Made by a program: the position numbers and the translations under genes. From Novosphingobium sp. FSW06-99 (GTDB lineage Bacteria > Pseudomonadota > Alphaproteobacteria > Sphingomonadales > Sphingomonadaceae): a DNA stretch of 64,000 nucleotides. The stretch spans positions 62,001 through 126,000 of the forward strand of contig NZ_KQ954254.1 in assembly GCF_001519065.1 (NCBI RefSeq), in the 5' to 3' direction. Below the pieces are notes generated by a model. The model worked only from the letters and a program-made list of their open reading frames with translations, had not been told where the DNA came from and searched no databases. Within the stretch, counting starts at the first letter, position 1. Each line of letters starts with the position of its first letter. This document shows, in pieces, positions 63,060 through 64,000 of this stretch.

Positions 63060-64000
63060 TTAAACCGGCAGGCCCCAGCCACGGAACCGTTCGCGCCAGC
63101 CGCCGTGGAACGATCCCCATTCCCACACCACCACCACCAGCAAGGCGCCGTCGCAGGCCATTGTAAACCCGGTCGCGGTCCATCCGACCAGGCGGGCCGA
63201 GGCACATAGTGCAATCAGCAGCAACAACCCGATGCCGTGGCTGAGCGGGGGATTGCCGAGCGGGCTCGACATGCGTTTGAACAGCGCCAGGCTGATCAGA
63301 AACCCGCCCAGCCCGCCGCCGCATGCCGCGATCAGCGCCGGGCCTGCCACCGCATCGGGTCGGGCCATCAGCAGCGCGTCGGCCACCGCAGCGGCGATCA
63401 CCCCGCCCACGATCGGCATGTGCAGATACGTATAGGCATTGCGCGCGATGCGCCCGACATCATCGCTGCGCGCGATGTACCGCGCCCCGCGTTCGGCACC
63501 GATATCGAAATAGATCCACCACATCAGCACCGAGCTGGCAAAGGCGGCCAGGAACGCCAGTGTGCGCTCCATATCGGGCACCGCCTCGGCAAACGCCGCG
63601 CCCGTCACCACGATCCCTTCGCCCAGCGCAATCAGCACGAACAGCGACGCGCGTTCGGCCATGTGGCTGCCCGAAATGTCCCAGTCCTGCGCGGTCGACC
63701 GGCCCAGCCCCGGCACCCGGAAAAACGCAAAAGGCCCGGCATATTCGATGGTCAGCGCCACGCTCCACAGCGCGAACTGGCCTCCGCGCGTGGCCACCAG
63801 CGCGCCCGCCAGCCAGAACGGCGCGGAAAACACGAACCACATCGCGATGCGCGCCATGTTGCGGCTGCCCGACGGGTTGTCGCCTGCCATCGCCCAGACC
63901 ATGAACAGATTGCGCCCGAATTGCAGCGCGCCATACGTCAGCGCAAACACCAGCGCATGGTGATCGCCGTCGAACGCGCGCGGCAGCACCGCCGCCAGCA
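63060..64000 (-). CDS. Low temperature requirement A (LtrA) family membrane protein, partial
   Basis: The visible C-terminal portion (about 313 residues) is highly hydrophobic, with about eight membrane segments and the LtrA-family motifs [20 protein letters not shown] and [17 protein letters not shown]. The N-terminal part, including the family's opening motif, lies beyond the right edge. The function of LtrA proteins is poorly known. An ATG at 63989 is unlikely to be the real start. Confidence 0.85.
   Translation of the reverse strand, partial: LAAVLPRAFDGDHHALVFALTYGALQFGRNLFMVWAMAGDNPSGSRNMARIAMWFVFSAPFWLAGALVATRGGQFALWSVALTIEYAGPFAFFRVPGLGRSTAQDWDISGSHMAERASLFVLIALGEGIVVTGAAFAEAVPDMERTLAFLAAFASSVLMWWIYFDIGAERGARYIARSDDVGRIARNAYTYLHMPIVGGVIAAAVADALLMARPDAVAGPALIAACGGGLGGFLISLALFKRMSSPLGNPPLSHGIGLLLLIALCASARLVGWTATGFTMACDGALLVVVVWEWGSFHGGWRERFRGWGLPV

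Overview
The window is a high-GC alphaproteobacterial chromosome segment. Its first half is a photosynthesis gene cluster (PGC) of an aerobic anoxygenic phototroph. Gene order (bchFNBHLM-lhaA-puhABC-orf-acsF-puhE-hemA facing pufC-M-L-A-B-bchZYXC-crtF, then crtDC, then bchIDO and tspO), the oxygen-dependent cyclase gene acsF with no bchE in view, a tetraheme pufC and the lack of puc (LH2) genes suggest a Sphingomonadales member (Novosphingobium/Erythrobacter/Sphingomonas-like). This placement is inference from gene content; no 16S rRNA gene is present.

1-15.7 kb (+): one tightly coupled operon for bacteriochlorophyllide synthesis, reaction-centre (RC) assembly and 5-aminolevulinate synthesis. 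Most junctions are ATGA or GTGA overlaps. 15.7-26.7 kb (-): DUF3422 gene, pufCMLAB, bchZYXC and crtF, a superoperon read leftwards. 26.8-29.2 kb (+): crtD and crtC. 29.1-32.9 kb (-): bchI-bchD-bchO and a 63-aa membrane ORF. 32.9-33.4 kb (+): tspO. Motifs TGT-N12-ACA, the PpsR/CrtJ redox/light repressor box, occur twice upstream of bchC and once between crtF and crtD. Near matches lie on the bchF -35 region and between bchI and tspO.

33.4-57.9 kb: a genomic island. On the right it ends with an intact P4-type integrase next to tRNA-Gly. On the left it ends with a decayed copy of the same tRNA 3' end beside a frameshifted fragment of a related integrase. The island carries a complete type I-E CRISPR-Cas system (cas3-casA-casB-cas7e-cas5e-cas6e-cas1-cas2) between two arrays of 28 and 13 spacers. 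It also carries a HipB/HipA pair, an AlpA-like regulator, an ArdC antirestriction protein with a small sigma-region-4-like protein, a fused MNT-HEPN protein, an HNH endonuclease and a lower-GC block. That block encodes a NUDIX hydrolase, a P-loop kinase, a DUF3850 protein and a large FAD oxidoreductase with a GAF-like tail. The block is the best candidate here for an undescribed defence or nucleotide-metabolism module.

57.9-64 kb: housekeeping flank, with tRNA-Gly, a VOC protein, S-formylglutathione hydrolase, nusB-hisD-hisG, a DUF2332 protein and a truncated LtrA-family gene.

Functionally, bchH/I/D, bchM, acsF, bchLNB, bchF, bchXYZ and bchC carry protoporphyrin IX to late bacteriochlorophyllide intermediates, hemA feeds the pathway, crtCDF make spirilloxanthin-type carotenoids, and puf/puh/lhaA build and assemble the RC-LH1 complex. 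bchG, bchP, crtB, crtI and ppsR are not in the window.
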